Assembly (NCBI RefSeq): GCF_010993975.1
Contig: NZ_JAACZO010000043.1
Coordinates: 186,001 to 250,000, forward strand
Origin: Halomonas faecis
GTDB lineage: Bacteria; Pseudomonadota; Gammaproteobacteria; Pseudomonadales; Halomonadaceae
DNA: 64,000 nucleotides
Direction of reading: 5' to 3'
The position numbers and the translations under genes were made by a program. Below the pieces are notes generated by a model. It saw only the letters and a list, made by a program, of their open reading frames with translations, was not told the DNA's origin and ran no database searches. Each line of letters begins with the position of its first letter. Positions within the stretch are counted from its first letter, which is position 1. Shown piece after piece: positions 10,726 to 19,405 of the stretch.

Positions 10726-11558
10726 CGAAACAGATCCTCTTGTTTTGGTCTGATCAGTTCGTTTGCCGAACTCTCTTCGGGTTGCCAGTCGATGCCGCGG
10801 AACAGCACGACCGGGGTCTTGTCGCTCTTGCCCATCGCCAGGCCCGAGGCGGCGGCCAGCTCGTCGGCCAGGGCCGGCATGGTCACCGAGAGCACGCGGC
10901 CGAAGGCATCGCGCTCGCCCACCATGTCGATGCGGGCGGGGACCCGGGCCAGGCCAATGGCCACGTTGACCAGCCCCATGCGCCAGGGGCGGCCGAAGGT
11001 GTCGGTGACCACGATGCCCAGGCGTACCCCGAAGGCGGCCTCCAGGCGTTCGCACAGCCGGCGCGCACTGGCGTCGGGATCCTCGGGCAGCAGAATGACG
11101 GTGTCCGCGGCGCCGACGTTGGATTCATCCACGGCGGCGTTGGCGCAGATGAAGCCCAGGCGGTGTTCGGCGATCAGGGTGCCCTCCTCCTGATCGGGAC
11201 GTTTCATGGCGCGCACCACGCGCGTCGATTCGCCGAGGATGGCCTGCACCTTGCGCGGATCCTTGTTGACCCGCTCGGCAAGCTCGTGGGCCTCGGCGCT
11301 CGGGGTGATGTCGGCCAGGGCCACGACGCGCCCTTCGGCCTTGGAGATCACCTTGTGGGCGACGGCGAGGATGTCCCCGTCGCGCAGGGTCATGGCGCGG
11401 CGCCGCAGGCTCTCGATCAGCACCTCGGCCAGGTCATCGCCCGGCTGGATGTCGGGAATGCCCGGCAGCGCACGGAGGGCGATGCCGCCGTCCATCAAAG
11501 CGTCGTCGGCCAGGCCGGCCATGACGTCGTCCCGGTGGGTGTCGTGCACAGTTTCCAT
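10722..11558 (-). CDS. cofE: F420-0:gamma-glutamyl ligase CofE
   Basis: A 278-residue stand-alone CofE domain that adds L-glutamates to F420-0 with GTP. Family signatures: [58 protein letters not shown] (the metal/GTP loop) and [20 protein letters not shown]. It lacks the C-terminal FMN-reductase-like domain of actinobacterial FbiB, as usual in archaea and proteobacteria. I took ATG 11558, which has GCAGGAG 13 bases upstream, giving a 64-bp overlap with cofC; ATG 11522 is possible but has no ribosome site. Confidence 0.93.
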   Translation of the reverse strand: METVHDTHRDDVMAGLADDALMDGGIALRALPGIPDIQPGDDLAEVLIESLRRRAMTLRDGDILAVAHKVISKAEGRVVALADITPSAEAHELAERVNKDPRKVQAILGESTRVVRAMKRPDQEEGTLIAEHRLGFICANAAVDESNVGAADTVILLPEDPDASARRLCERLEAAFGVRLGIVVTDTFGRPWRMGLVNVAIGLARVPARIDMVGERDAFGRVLSVTMPALADELAAASGLAMGKSDKTPVVLFRGIDWQPEESSANELIRPKQEDLFR

Positions 11559-12196
11559 AGCGTCTTGAGCTCCTGCGGCGTCTCGCCGCCGTGATGCCGG
11601 ATCAAGGTGTCCAGGGTGTCGAGGTCCGTGGGGGTATCCAGATCGAAGCGCAGGTGGGGCAGTGTCAGTACCCGACAGTCCAGCCCCCGACGCAGGGCCG
11701 CCTCGCGATGCGCCTCGGCGGAGCGGGGGCCGAAACGGAACGGCAGGGCATCCGGCGGCGAGGTCAGCAGGGCATTGGTGCCGCCGTCGCTGGCCGGGCA
11801 GATCACCGCGTACGGGCGCACCTGGTGGGCCGCCAGCAGCCGACGGATTTCCCGCGCGTCGAGTTGGACGATGTCGGCGGGGATCAGCAGCTGGGCCGCA
11901 TAGCCGCGCCGGCGGGCCCATTCGGCAGCACGACCTGCCGCCCGGGAGAGTCCATCGGCTGCCGGTTCCTCGAGGACCATGGCGCCGTGGTGCTTCGCCA
12001 GTCGGCCGATCGCTGCTGAGGCCGTGACCACCAGCCGGTCGTGTTCGGGGAAGTGCCGGGCGAAAAAGGACAGGGTGCGTTGGCACAGACGCTGCGCCAG
12101 GGCCGAGCGGCGGTCCGGTGACAGGGTGTCCCCCAGTCGGCTCTTGGCCAGGCCGAAGGCTTTGACCGGAATGACGATCAGCGGTTTCGTGGTCAT
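11495..12196 (-). CDS. cofC: 2-phospho-L-lactate/phosphoglycerate guanylyltransferase CofC
   Basis: A 233-residue nucleotidyltransferase that activates the phospho-acid side chain with GTP for transfer by CofD. Typical parts are IPVKAFGLAKSRLGDTLSPDRR at the N terminus (GTP-binding turn) and ICPASDGGTNALLTSPP with the metal/phosphate-binding DGGTN. Its ATG overlaps the cofD stop by four bases (12193-12196), and its 3' end runs 64 bp into cofE. Which acid it uses (2-phospholactate, phosphoenolpyruvate or 3-phosphoglycerate) decides the F420 chemotype and cannot be read with certainty from the sequence. Confidence 0.9.
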   Translation of the reverse strand: MTTKPLIVIPVKAFGLAKSRLGDTLSPDRRSALAQRLCQRTLSFFARHFPEHDRLVVTASAAIGRLAKHHGAMVLEEPAADGLSRAAGRAAEWARRRGYAAQLLIPADIVQLDAREIRRLLAAHQVRPYAVICPASDGGTNALLTSPPDALPFRFGPRSAEAHREAALRRGLDCRVLTLPHLRFDLDTPTDLDTLDTLIRHHGGETPQELKTLWKLCTTPTGTTSWPAWPTTL

Positions 12197-13152
12197 GCCT
12201 CGACCTCCTCGCGGCGCAGAGCGGCGGCGAAGGCGAGGGTTTCCTCGGCCAGGCGCGCCTTCTCGTCGGCGTGGGTCATCAGCGTGTCCGTGGTCAACAC
12301 CGTCACTCCCTCGGTCTCCAGGGCGGTGCGGTCGGCGCGGTCGCTTTCGTCGATCACCAGGCCGTCGATCAGTCCCGCGTAACAGGCGGCAACGCCCCGG
12401 TTGCTGCAGGCATGGCCCATGGCGGTCAGCATGCGGTCCGCCGGTCCCTTGACGGTGCGTCCGCCGATCAGCGGCGAGACCGCGAGCCGCAGTGCGCGCG
12501 AGGTTTCGACGGCACGCCGGATGCCCGGCACGGCGAGGATGGGGGCGATGCTGACCACGGGGTTGCTGGGGGCGATCAGCAGTACCTCGGCCGTCTCGAT
12601 GGCTGCCAGGGCCTCGGGGGTCGGGCGTGCCGCGGCGGCACCCTCGAAACGCACCTCGAGAACCTCGGGCTGGCAGCGCTCCCTGACGAAGTACTCCTGA
12701 AACGCCAGCCAGCCCTGCTGCGTTTTCACCGTCGTCTGCAGCGGATCGTCCGTGGGCAGCAGCAGGTCGATGCCCACGCCCAGCGACTCGGCGATGCGCT
12801 GGGCGATGGCGCTGGGGCGAACGCCCTGGCGTCGCAGCTGGGTGCGGAAGATGTGGGTCGCCATGTCCCGGTCGCCCAGCGACATCCAGGTTTCGCAGCC
12901 GAGGCGCTCGAGACCCGCCAGCACCCGGTGGCTCTCGTCGGCCAAGCCCCAGCCCTGCCGTCGGTCGATCAGGTTCGCCAGGCTGTAGGTCAGGGTGTCG
13001 ATGTCCGGCGATACCCACAGGCCGTGGAACTCCTGGTCGTCGGCCACGTTGCCGATGATCGACAGCCGCTCGGGCGAGCAGACGGCCGCCAGCCCTTCGG
13101 CCAGCTTGGCGCCGCCCACGCCGCCGGCCAGCAGGGTGACGCGGGGCGTCAT
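12193..13152 (-). CDS. cofD: 2-phospho-L-lactate transferase CofD
   Basis: A 319-residue CofD that joins the GDP-activated phospho-acid to Fo, giving F420-0 or its dehydro form. Seen are the N-terminal LLAGGVGGAKLAEGLA, IIGNVADDQEFHGLWVSPDIDTLTY (the Fo and metal-binding Asp region), WMSLGDRDMATHIFR and LIAPSNPVVSIAPILAVPG. Length and motif order are normal. Its ATG overlaps the cofH stop by four bases (13149-13152). The four-base overlaps from cofH through npdG mean these genes are built as one translational unit. Confidence 0.94.
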   Translation of the reverse strand: MTPRVTLLAGGVGGAKLAEGLAAVCSPERLSIIGNVADDQEFHGLWVSPDIDTLTYSLANLIDRRQGWGLADESHRVLAGLERLGCETWMSLGDRDMATHIFRTQLRRQGVRPSAIAQRIAESLGVGIDLLLPTDDPLQTTVKTQQGWLAFQEYFVRERCQPEVLEVRFEGAAAARPTPEALAAIETAEVLLIAPSNPVVSIAPILAVPGIRRAVETSRALRLAVSPLIGGRTVKGPADRMLTAMGHACSNRGVAACYAGLIDGLVIDESDRADRTALETEGVTVLTTDTLMTHADEKARLAEETLAFAAALRREEVEA

Positions 13153-14369
13153 GCCAGGCCTCCAACGGCGCGGCGAAGGGGTGGCGTGGCGGCGAGTTCG
13201 TCGAAGGTCTCTACCGTCTGGTAGAGGGTGTTGCGGCGAACCGGGCGGCGACCCATCTCGCGGATCATGTCGGCCATCTCCTCGGGCAGCATCTCCTGGC
13301 CGTGCTGGCCGCCGGCGGCTCGCGAAATGCTCTCGTTCATCAGGGTGCCGCCCAGGTCGTTGACCCCGGCCGCCAGCATCTGGCGGGCGAGCTCCGGGCC
13401 CAGCTTCACCCAGGAGGCCTGGATGTTGTCGATCCAGCCGTCGAGCATCAGGCGTGCCACTGCATGCATGCGAATGTGCTCGAGCCGTGTCGGGCCCGGG
13501 CGCACGCCCTCGTGCTCGAGGAACAGGGCCGTCTTGTAGTGCACGAATCCGAGCGGCACGAATTCGGTGAATCCACCGGTGCGCTTCTGGATGTCGCGGA
13601 GCAGGGCGATGTGCGCCGCCCAGTGCTCGGGACCGTCGATATGGCCGTACATGATGGTGGAGGTGGTGGGCAGGCCTTCCTCGTGGGCCGTGGAGATGAT
13701 CTCCACCCACTGGTCGGTGGTCAGCTTGTCGCGGGTCAGCTGCTTGCGTACCTCGGTATCGAGGATCTCGGCGGCAGTACCCGGCATCGAGCCCAGGCCG
13801 TTGTCCACCAGATCGCGAATGAAATCGCGGTAGGAGAGACGGCTCTTGTGCGCGCCGAACCAGATCTCGAAGGGCGAGAAGGCGTGGATGTGCATGTCCG
13901 GCAAGGCTCGCTTGATGGCCTTGAGCATGTCCCGGTAGAAGTGGCCCGGCACGTTCGGATGCAGGCCGCCCTGGATGCACACTTCGGTGGCGCCCCGGTC
14001 CCAGGCCTCCTGAGCGCGGCGCACGATCTCGTCGAGGTCGAAGAACTCCGCCTCGGGGTCGTCCTTGCGCTTGGCGAAGTTGCAGAAACGACACCCCATG
14101 TAGCAGACGTTGGTGTAGTTGATGTTGCGGGTGATGACGAAGGTCGCATCGTCGCCCACCCGGCGCCGGCGAATCTCGTCGGCGGTGGCCGTCAGGGCGT
14201 CCAGGTCGGCTCCTTCGGCCCGGAAGAGGTGTACCGCGTCAGCCTCGCTGAGCTCCTGCCCCGCCAGAACGCTCTCCAGCATGTGCCGCGTCTGGCGACT
14301 CACTCGGTGGCTGGCCAGTTCTGCCGGTTGGCGATCGAACGCTCGGAGCTGTGCTGTCGTTGTCGTCAT
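13149..14369 (-). CDS. cofH: Fo synthase subunit 2 (radical SAM) CofH
   Basis: A 406-residue radical SAM protein that joins tyrosine to 5-amino-6-ribitylaminouracil in Fo synthesis. The SAM cluster motif is C89-YMG-C93-RF-C96, preceded by NINYTNVCYMGC as expected for CofH and unlike the CofG version next door. Other marks are CIQGGLHPNVPGHFYRDML, the HAFSPFEIWFGA turn and the C-terminal VNDLGGTLMNESISRAAGG. The gene begins 28 bp after cofG. Two separate Fo synthase subunits are used here, as in archaea and cyanobacteria, not the fused FbiC of actinobacteria. Confidence 0.95.
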   Translation of the reverse strand: MTTTTAQLRAFDRQPAELASHRVSRQTRHMLESVLAGQELSEADAVHLFRAEGADLDALTATADEIRRRRVGDDATFVITRNINYTNVCYMGCRFCNFAKRKDDPEAEFFDLDEIVRRAQEAWDRGATEVCIQGGLHPNVPGHFYRDMLKAIKRALPDMHIHAFSPFEIWFGAHKSRLSYRDFIRDLVDNGLGSMPGTAAEILDTEVRKQLTRDKLTTDQWVEIISTAHEEGLPTTSTIMYGHIDGPEHWAAHIALLRDIQKRTGGFTEFVPLGFVHYKTALFLEHEGVRPGPTRLEHIRMHAVARLMLDGWIDNIQASWVKLGPELARQMLAAGVNDLGGTLMNESISRAAGGQHGQEMLPEEMADMIREMGRRPVRRNTLYQTVETFDELAATPPLRRAVGGLA

Positions 14370-14397
14370 TGGGTGTCTCCTGTTCTGGGTCGCGGTC

Positions 14398-15525
14398 TTA
14401 GACGCACTGCTGCAGTGCCAGGCCGTCGTCGCGAGCGATGTCGTCGAGCCGTTCGGCGAGGGGGGCGGCCAGGAAGCGCTGCGGCTCCTTCAGGTAGCGC
14501 GGATAGACGGCCAGGCGCTCCTCGAGGTCGTAGCCGCAGCGCGCGGTGGCCTGGCGCAGAGCCTCGATCTGGGGCCAGGCGCGTTCCGGGTTGATGTGGT
14601 CGATGGTCACCGGCGAGATGCCGCCCCAGTCGTTGATGCCGGCACCGATGTAGGCGGCGAACCGCGACTCGAGATTGGGAGGCGCCTGCAGGCTGATGGC
14701 GGGGTCCAGCATCAGGCGGGCCAGAACCAGGGTGCGCACCATGTCATCCAGGTCGGGCTCGGGATGATTGGCCATGGCCGTTCCCGGCTTGGCGCGGAAG
14801 TTCTGCACGATCACTTCCTGGACATGGCCGTAATGGCGATGAAGGGAGTGGATGGCTTGCAGGCTGTCCACGCGCTCTTCCCAGGTCTCGCCGATGCCGA
14901 TGAGGATGCCGGTGGTGAAGGGGACGTCGTGCTGGCCGGCCCGCTCCAGCGTGCGCAGGCGCTGGGTCGGCACCTTGTCGGGGCAGGCGTAATGGGCCTG
15001 GCCGCGCTGCAGAAGTCGGCGGCTGACGTTCTCCAGCATCATGCCCATGCTGACGCTGACCGGCTTGAGACGGGCGACCTCTTCATCGGAGAGCGTGCCG
15101 GCGTTGACATGGGGAAGCAGCGAAGTCTCGTCCAGCACGCGCCGGCACATCTCGATCAGGTAGTCGATCATGCTCACGTGGCCGAGCCTGGCCAGGGCCT
15201 CGCGGGCCTCCGGATAGCGCAGCTCCGGCTTTTCGCCGAGGCTGAACAGCACCTCCTTGCAGCCCAGCCGCTCGCCTTTCCTGACCACGGCCATGACCTC
15301 ATCCGGGGTCATGAGCCGCGCGTTGGGCGAACCCGGTTTCTGGACGAAGGTGCAGTAGCCGCAATCATCGCGGCACATGTTGGTGAGGGGAACGAAGACC
15401 TTGCGCGAGTAGGTCAGCGTCTTGCCCCAGTGCTCGTCGCGCACTAGGGCGGCACGCCGGGAGAATTCGTCCAGCTCTTGCGGCGACGCTGTTTTCAGCG
15501 CCAGGGCTTCCGGGCGGGTCAGCAT
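14398..15525 (-). CDS. cofG: Fo synthase subunit 1 (radical SAM) CofG
   Basis: A 375-residue radical SAM enzyme that closes the deazaflavin ring of Fo. The cluster motif is C51-RDD-C55-GY-C58 within PLTNMCRDDCGYCTF, typical for CofG. Further landmarks: CKEVLFSLGEKPE, HVNAGTLS, QRGQAHYACPDKVP and GINDWGGISPVT. It is the first gene of the minus-strand F420 series; AGGAG lies about 10 bases upstream of its ATG, and two palindromes resembling a RutR operator lie 40-95 bp upstream. Confidence 0.95.
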   Translation of the reverse strand: MLTRPEALALKTASPQELDEFSRRAALVRDEHWGKTLTYSRKVFVPLTNMCRDDCGYCTFVQKPGSPNARLMTPDEVMAVVRKGERLGCKEVLFSLGEKPELRYPEAREALARLGHVSMIDYLIEMCRRVLDETSLLPHVNAGTLSDEEVARLKPVSVSMGMMLENVSRRLLQRGQAHYACPDKVPTQRLRTLERAGQHDVPFTTGILIGIGETWEERVDSLQAIHSLHRHYGHVQEVIVQNFRAKPGTAMANHPEPDLDDMVRTLVLARLMLDPAISLQAPPNLESRFAAYIGAGINDWGGISPVTIDHINPERAWPQIEALRQATARCGYDLEERLAVYPRYLKEPQRFLAAPLAERLDDIARDDGLALQQCV

Positions 15526-15568
15526 ATCGATCAGCGCTCCTGTTGTTGTTGTGCGCTTCTGGCTGTGT

Positions 15569-15618
15569 TTTACCAGTCGGTAAAGTAGACCCTAGACCAT
15601 GTTTTTCCGGATGGTCAA
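15569..15618. promoter_or_regulatory. Candidate RutR-like operators and promoter of the cofG operon
   Basis: Two inverted repeats lie here: TTTACC-AGTC-GGTAAA (15569-15584) and TAGACCAT-N10-ATGGTCAA (15593-15600, 15611-15618). The first matches 11 of 14 defined bases of the RutR consensus as I know it (TTGACCA-N2-TGGTCAA). On the minus strand TTGACC can serve as a -35 element, with TAGGGT about 18 bases further as a poor -10. The RutR-like protein at 4060-4710 is the natural candidate to bind. Confidence 0.5.
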
Positions 15619-15719
15619 ATTTTTGTGCGGCGTCAGTTCGGTGTGGTGGAAAGGCGTGAAGGCTCTCAATGCCACCCTCTGGCCGGGGTGGCTGGACGTC
15701 GTGGGCCAGGTACACTGGC

Positions 15720-15729
15720 TGTATAGACA
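15720..15729. promoter_or_regulatory. HutC operator, autoregulatory
   Basis: TGTATAGACA, one base off the perfect palindrome TGTATATACA found twice in the hut promoter region, sits 26 bp upstream of the hutC start codon. Such sites are bound by HutC and released by urocanate in pseudomonads, so hutC likely represses itself. Confidence 0.65.
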
Positions 15730-15755
15730 ATCAACTCACCGCGACAGGATGCCCC

Positions 15756-16472
15756 ATGGCGAGTGCACCCCCGCTTTATCAGCAGATACAGCAGCACCTG
15801 TTGGAGAAGATTCAGAGCGGCGACTGGCCGGCCCATCACCAAATTCCACCGGAGGAACAGTTGGCCCGCGATTTCGGGGTCAGCCGCATGACCGCCAACA
15901 AGGCGATTCGCGACCTCGTGCAGAAGGGCTACCTGACGCGCCAGCCGGGGTTGGGGACCTTCGTGACCGATCGCAAGGCGGAATCGTCACTGGTCGAGGT
16001 GTACAACATCGCCGAAGAGGTGCGCTCGAGGGGGCATCGCTACGGTAACGAGGTACTGACCCGCGAAGCCATCGAGGCGGATGATGAGGTGGCGCTTCGT
16101 CTGGGCGTGCGCCTCGGTAGCCGCGTCTTCCACACCTTGCTGGTGCACCGGGAGGACGACACGCCTATCCAGCTTGAGAATCGCTACGTCAACCCGCGCT
16201 GGGTGCCGGACTATCTGGAAACCGACTTCTCGCGGCACACCCCTAACGAGGTACTGGTGAAGGCCTGTCCGATCACCGATGTCGAGCATATCGTCGAGGC
16301 GGTGCTGGTCGATGCCCGGACTGCCGAGTGGCTGGCCATCGACACCGTCACGCCCTGCTTGAGCATGGTCCGGCGCACCTGGTCAGGCGAGCAGCTGATC
16401 AGCTACGCCCGGCTTCTGCACCCCGGCAACCGCTACAAGCTGCGCTCTTCGGTGCATCGCCAGTCCTCCTGA
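15756..16472 (+). CDS. hutC: Histidine-utilization repressor HutC (GntR family)
   Basis: A 238-residue regulator with an N-terminal winged helix (PLYQQIQQHLLEKIQSGDW, LARDFGVSRMTANKAIRDL, GYLTRQPGLGTFV) and a C-terminal UTRA ligand domain (RVFHTLLVHREDDTPIQLENRYVNP). The pattern is that of HutC, for which urocanate is the known inducer. The start at 15756 has AGGA at 15746-15749 and fits family length; the ORF is open further upstream. It is separated from the rest of hut by the YjiH-type gene on the other strand, with operators before itself and in the 17.9-18.2 kb intergenic region. Confidence 0.93.
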   Translation: MASAPPLYQQIQQHLLEKIQSGDWPAHHQIPPEEQLARDFGVSRMTANKAIRDLVQKGYLTRQPGLGTFVTDRKAESSLVEVYNIAEEVRSRGHRYGNEVLTREAIEADDEVALRLGVRLGSRVFHTLLVHREDDTPIQLENRYVNPRWVPDYLETDFSRHTPNEVLVKACPITDVEHIVEAVLVDARTAEWLAIDTVTPCLSMVRRTWSGEQLISYARLLHPGNRYKLRSSVHRQSS

Positions 16473-16491
16473 GTGCGTGAAGCCCGTGTGC

Positions 16492-16534
16492 AAGAGCGCG
16501 AGGCCAGGAACCCCCGGTCTCGCGCTCTTTTTTT
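16492..16534 (+). terminator. Rho-independent terminator of hutC
   Basis: AAGAGCGCGAG (16492-16502) pairs perfectly with CTCGCGCTCTT (16519-16529); the stem is followed by a run of T to 16534. It ends hutC before the convergent carrier gene whose stop codon is at 16550. Confidence 0.9.
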
Positions 16535-16549
16535 CCGCCGGAGGACGGC

Positions 16550-17872
16550 TCAGCCGGCCAGTGCCTGAATCAAATGGCCGGTGGGCACAGCGAGCAGCAG
16601 GCTCAGCGCTACGCGAATGAACCACACCGCCAGCATGCGTCCCACCGACAGCGGGATGCTGGTGGAGAGGATGCAGGGAATGGAGGCCGAAAAGAACAGT
16701 ACGGCGGAAACCGACACGACCCCAGCGGCGAAGCGTGCCGCGAACTCGGCCTCTGCCATCAGCAATGCCGGCAGGAACATCTCGGCCAGCCCTGCGGCGG
16801 ATGCCTGGGCAAGTGCCGCGGCGTCAGCTACGCCCCACACGGCTACGAATGGATAGAAGAACCAGCCCAGCCACTCGAACAGCGGCGTGTACTTGGCGAC
16901 TAGCAGTCCCAGCAGGCCCACCGACATGATCGACGGCAAGATGCTGATGGCCATCAGCAGCCCTTCCTTGAAATTGAGCGCCACGCTGCGCTGCAGCGAG
17001 GGAGCTTTGGCGGCCACTTCCAGGCCCGTCTGCCAGGCCGTGGTCAGCCGCTTACCAGGGACCGCTTGCGGTTCGCCATCTTCCGCGCTGTCATCCATGC
17101 GAGAGAGCGGCGGAAGGCGCACGGTCACGGCGGTGACGACGAAGGTGATCAGCAGTGTTAGCCAGAAATAGAGGTTCCATACCGCCATCAAATCCAGAGT
17201 GCGTGCGACGATGATCATGAAGGTCGCCGAAACCGTGGAGAACCCGGTGGCAATGATGGCAGCCTCCCGCGCTGAGTACTGACCAGCCTGATAGACCCGG
17301 TTGGTGATCAGCAGTCCGATGGAATAGCTGCCCACGAAGGAGGCCACCGCATCGATGGCCGAGCGACCCGGGGTGCGCCAGATGGGCCGCATCACCGGCT
17401 GCACCAGAACGCCTATCAGCTCCAGCAGACCGTAGCTGATCAGCAGCGCTAGGAAGATTGCCCCGATGGGCACGATCAGCCCCACCGGAATTACCAACTT
17501 GTCGAACAGGAAGGGCAGCATGTCCGGCTCGTGCAGGAAGGCGGGCCCCCAGCCTGTCAAGGCCATCAGCGCGGCGGCCACCCCGGCTACCTTCAGTACG
17601 GTGAAGATGCGTTCGGTGAGGTTGCGGTTCCAGTAGCCCCGAAACAGAGGATAGGCCGCACCGGCTACGATCAGCGCCAGGGCGTAGAGCCCGCTGGCGT
17701 CACCCAGCAAGTTGCGAGCGCCGGTCACCATGTGATCGAGCAGAATGGTTCGGCGGTCGCCGAGTTCGACGGGGACGAAGAAGATCAGGATGCCCAGGGC
17801 ACTAGGTAGGAAGAGCTTGAGAAACGTTGCAGTGCCAGGCTTCTGCCGTGTCTGAGCGTTCGGAGTGTTCAT
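16550..17872 (-). CDS. YjiH-family nucleoside-recognition membrane protein, probable hut carrier
   Basis: A 440-residue protein with about ten membrane helices and the duplicated Gate/nucleoside-recognition pattern of the YjiH family (VASFVGSYSIGLLITNRVYQAGQYSAREAAIIATGFSTVSA; a later VVSVSAVLFFSASIPCILSTSIPLSVGRML). GGAGG seven bases upstream supports ATG 17872; a GTG two codons earlier is possible. It is divergent from hutI and shares its intergenic region, which holds TGTATATACA near this gene at 17928-17937, so it is very likely in the HutC regulon and may transport histidine or urocanate. No member of the family has a transport role that I can cite with certainty, so the substrate is inferred. 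Confidence 0.78.
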   Translation of the reverse strand: MNTPNAQTRQKPGTATFLKLFLPSALGILIFFVPVELGDRRTILLDHMVTGARNLLGDASGLYALALIVAGAAYPLFRGYWNRNLTERIFTVLKVAGVAAALMALTGWGPAFLHEPDMLPFLFDKLVIPVGLIVPIGAIFLALLISYGLLELIGVLVQPVMRPIWRTPGRSAIDAVASFVGSYSIGLLITNRVYQAGQYSAREAAIIATGFSTVSATFMIIVARTLDLMAVWNLYFWLTLLITFVVTAVTVRLPPLSRMDDSAEDGEPQAVPGKRLTTAWQTGLEVAAKAPSLQRSVALNFKEGLLMAISILPSIMSVGLLGLLVAKYTPLFEWLGWFFYPFVAVWGVADAAALAQASAAGLAEMFLPALLMAEAEFAARFAAGVVSVSAVLFFSASIPCILSTSIPLSVGRMLAVWFIRVALSLLLAVPTGHLIQALAG

Positions 17873-18187
17873 GGGCACGCCTCCGGTAGTGTGGTGACTG
17901 AATCGGGATCGGCGATCCGTTTACATATGTATATACATTAAGGTAAGCGTTCACATCGCCGCCGCCCAGCGTCGGCGACTAGACATTGGTCTAAACTGTA
18001 GAGGCGTGCCCATCGAGCCTGCATTGATGGTTTTTATATAATCTTTTGTTTTTTAGTAATTTTAAACAGAAGTTCGGGCTCGTTACGGAATGCCGAAAGC
18101 CAACTTCAGCGAATGCTGACGGCTTGACGACCTTCTCGGGGCTAGGCTTAATTGTATATACATTAAGCTTTTCCGGAGGAGTCCTCC
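17873..18187. promoter_or_regulatory. AT-rich divergent promoter region of the hut locus with two HutC operators
   Basis: This 315-bp gap holds no gene. It carries two copies of the palindrome TGTATATACA followed by TTAAG: 17928-17937 near the YjiH-type gene and 18153-18162 near hutI. For hutI a promoter is visible: TTGACG (18124-18129), 17 bases, CTTAAT (18147-18152), with the operator directly after the -10, a good place for repression. The middle (about 18030-18065) is strikingly AT-rich against the GC-rich surroundings and includes TATAAT at 18037-18042. Confidence 0.8.
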
Positions 18188-19405
18188 ATGCCGAACAGCA
18201 CCTCCAAGCGTCGCTTGTGGCGAGATGTCCGGGTCTTCGATGGTCTGCGCACCTTGCCGGAACCGATGGCGGTGGTCACCGAGGGGACGCGGATCGCCTC
18301 CCTGGTGGCGATGCGTGACGCCGATGAGAACTTGGTCGAAGGCTGCAGTGACATGGGGCGCGGCGGCGTCATGACCCCCGGTCTGGTGGATTGCCACACC
18401 CATCTCGTCTTCGGCGGTGGACGTGCCGACGAGTTCGAGGCGCGTCTGGAAGGGGCCAGCTACGAGGAGATCGCTCGGCGCGGCGGCGGCATCCTCAGCA
18501 CCGTGCGGGCGACCCGCGAGGCCAGCGAGGAGGAACTGCTGGCACTGGCCAGGCCGCGCCTGGAAGCGCTGATCGCCGATGGTGTGACCACCGTGGAGAT
18601 CAAGTCCGGCTACGGCCTGGATGTGGCCAGCGAACTGAAGATGCTGCGCGTGGCGCGACGCCTCGGCGAGGAACTGCCGGTACGTGTGGTGACCACCCTG
18701 CTGGGGGCCCATGCTCTGCCGCCGGAATTCAAGGGGGATAGCGACGGTTACATCGATCTGGTATGCCGGGAGATGGTTCCGGCCGCCACCCAGGCGGGCC
18801 TGGCCGATGCCGTGGATGTGTTCTGCGAGAAGATCGCCTTCTCGGTAGCGCAGTGCGAGCGGGTTTTCGTAGCGGCAGAGGCCCATGGTCTGCCCATCAA
18901 GGCCCATGCCGAGCAGCTCTCCAACCTGGGCGGCACTGCCATGGCGGCCCGTCATGGGGCCCTGTCCGCCGATCATATCGAGTATCTCGACGCGGCCGGC
19001 ATCGCTGCCATGCGCGAAGCCGGCAGCGTCGCCGTGATCCTGCCGGGCGCCTTCCATACCTTGCGCGAGACGCAGCAGCCGCCCATTGCGGCACTGCGTA
19101 AAGCCGGCGTCCCCATGGCGGTGGCGACCGATGCCAACCCGGGCAGTTCGCCGCTGTTCATGCCCACCCTGATGCTTAACCTCGCTTGCACCCTGTTCCG
19201 GCTGACACCGCAGGAAGCGCTGGCCGGCATGACCGCCCATGGCGCGACCGCGCTGGGACTTGCCGGGCAGGGGCGGATTCGCGAGGGCGCCGAGGCCGAC
19301 CTGTGCCTCTGGAACGTCGAATCGCCGGCCGGGTTGGCCTATGCGGTACAGCCGGGTCGTCTGCGTCAGCGTCTGTTCCAGGGAGAGCTCACCCATGGCA
19401 ACTGA
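18188..19405 (+). CDS. hutI: Imidazolonepropionase
   Basis: A 405-residue amidohydrolase that converts imidazolone-5-propionate to N-formimino-L-glutamate, the third step of histidine degradation. Landmarks: [16 protein letters not shown] with the metal-binding H-x-[16 protein letters not shown] (substrate-contact region typical of HutI), KSGYGL, the metal His in [11 protein letters not shown] and the Asp in [17 protein letters not shown] lies 8 bases before the ATG. First gene of the hutIGUH-carrier series; its 3' end overlaps hutG by 11 bp. Confidence 0.97.
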   Translation: MPNSTSKRRLWRDVRVFDGLRTLPEPMAVVTEGTRIASLVAMRDADENLVEGCSDMGRGGVMTPGLVDCHTHLVFGGGRADEFEARLEGASYEEIARRGGGILSTVRATREASEEELLALARPRLEALIADGVTTVEIKSGYGLDVASELKMLRVARRLGEELPVRVVTTLLGAHALPPEFKGDSDGYIDLVCREMVPAATQAGLADAVDVFCEKIAFSVAQCERVFVAAEAHGLPIKAHAEQLSNLGGTAMAARHGALSADHIEYLDAAGIAAMREAGSVAVILPGAFHTLRETQQPPIAALRKAGVPMAVATDANPGSSPLFMPTLMLNLACTLFRLTPQEALAGMTAHGATALGLAGQGRIREGAEADLCLWNVESPAGLAYAVQPGRLRQRLFQGELTHGN

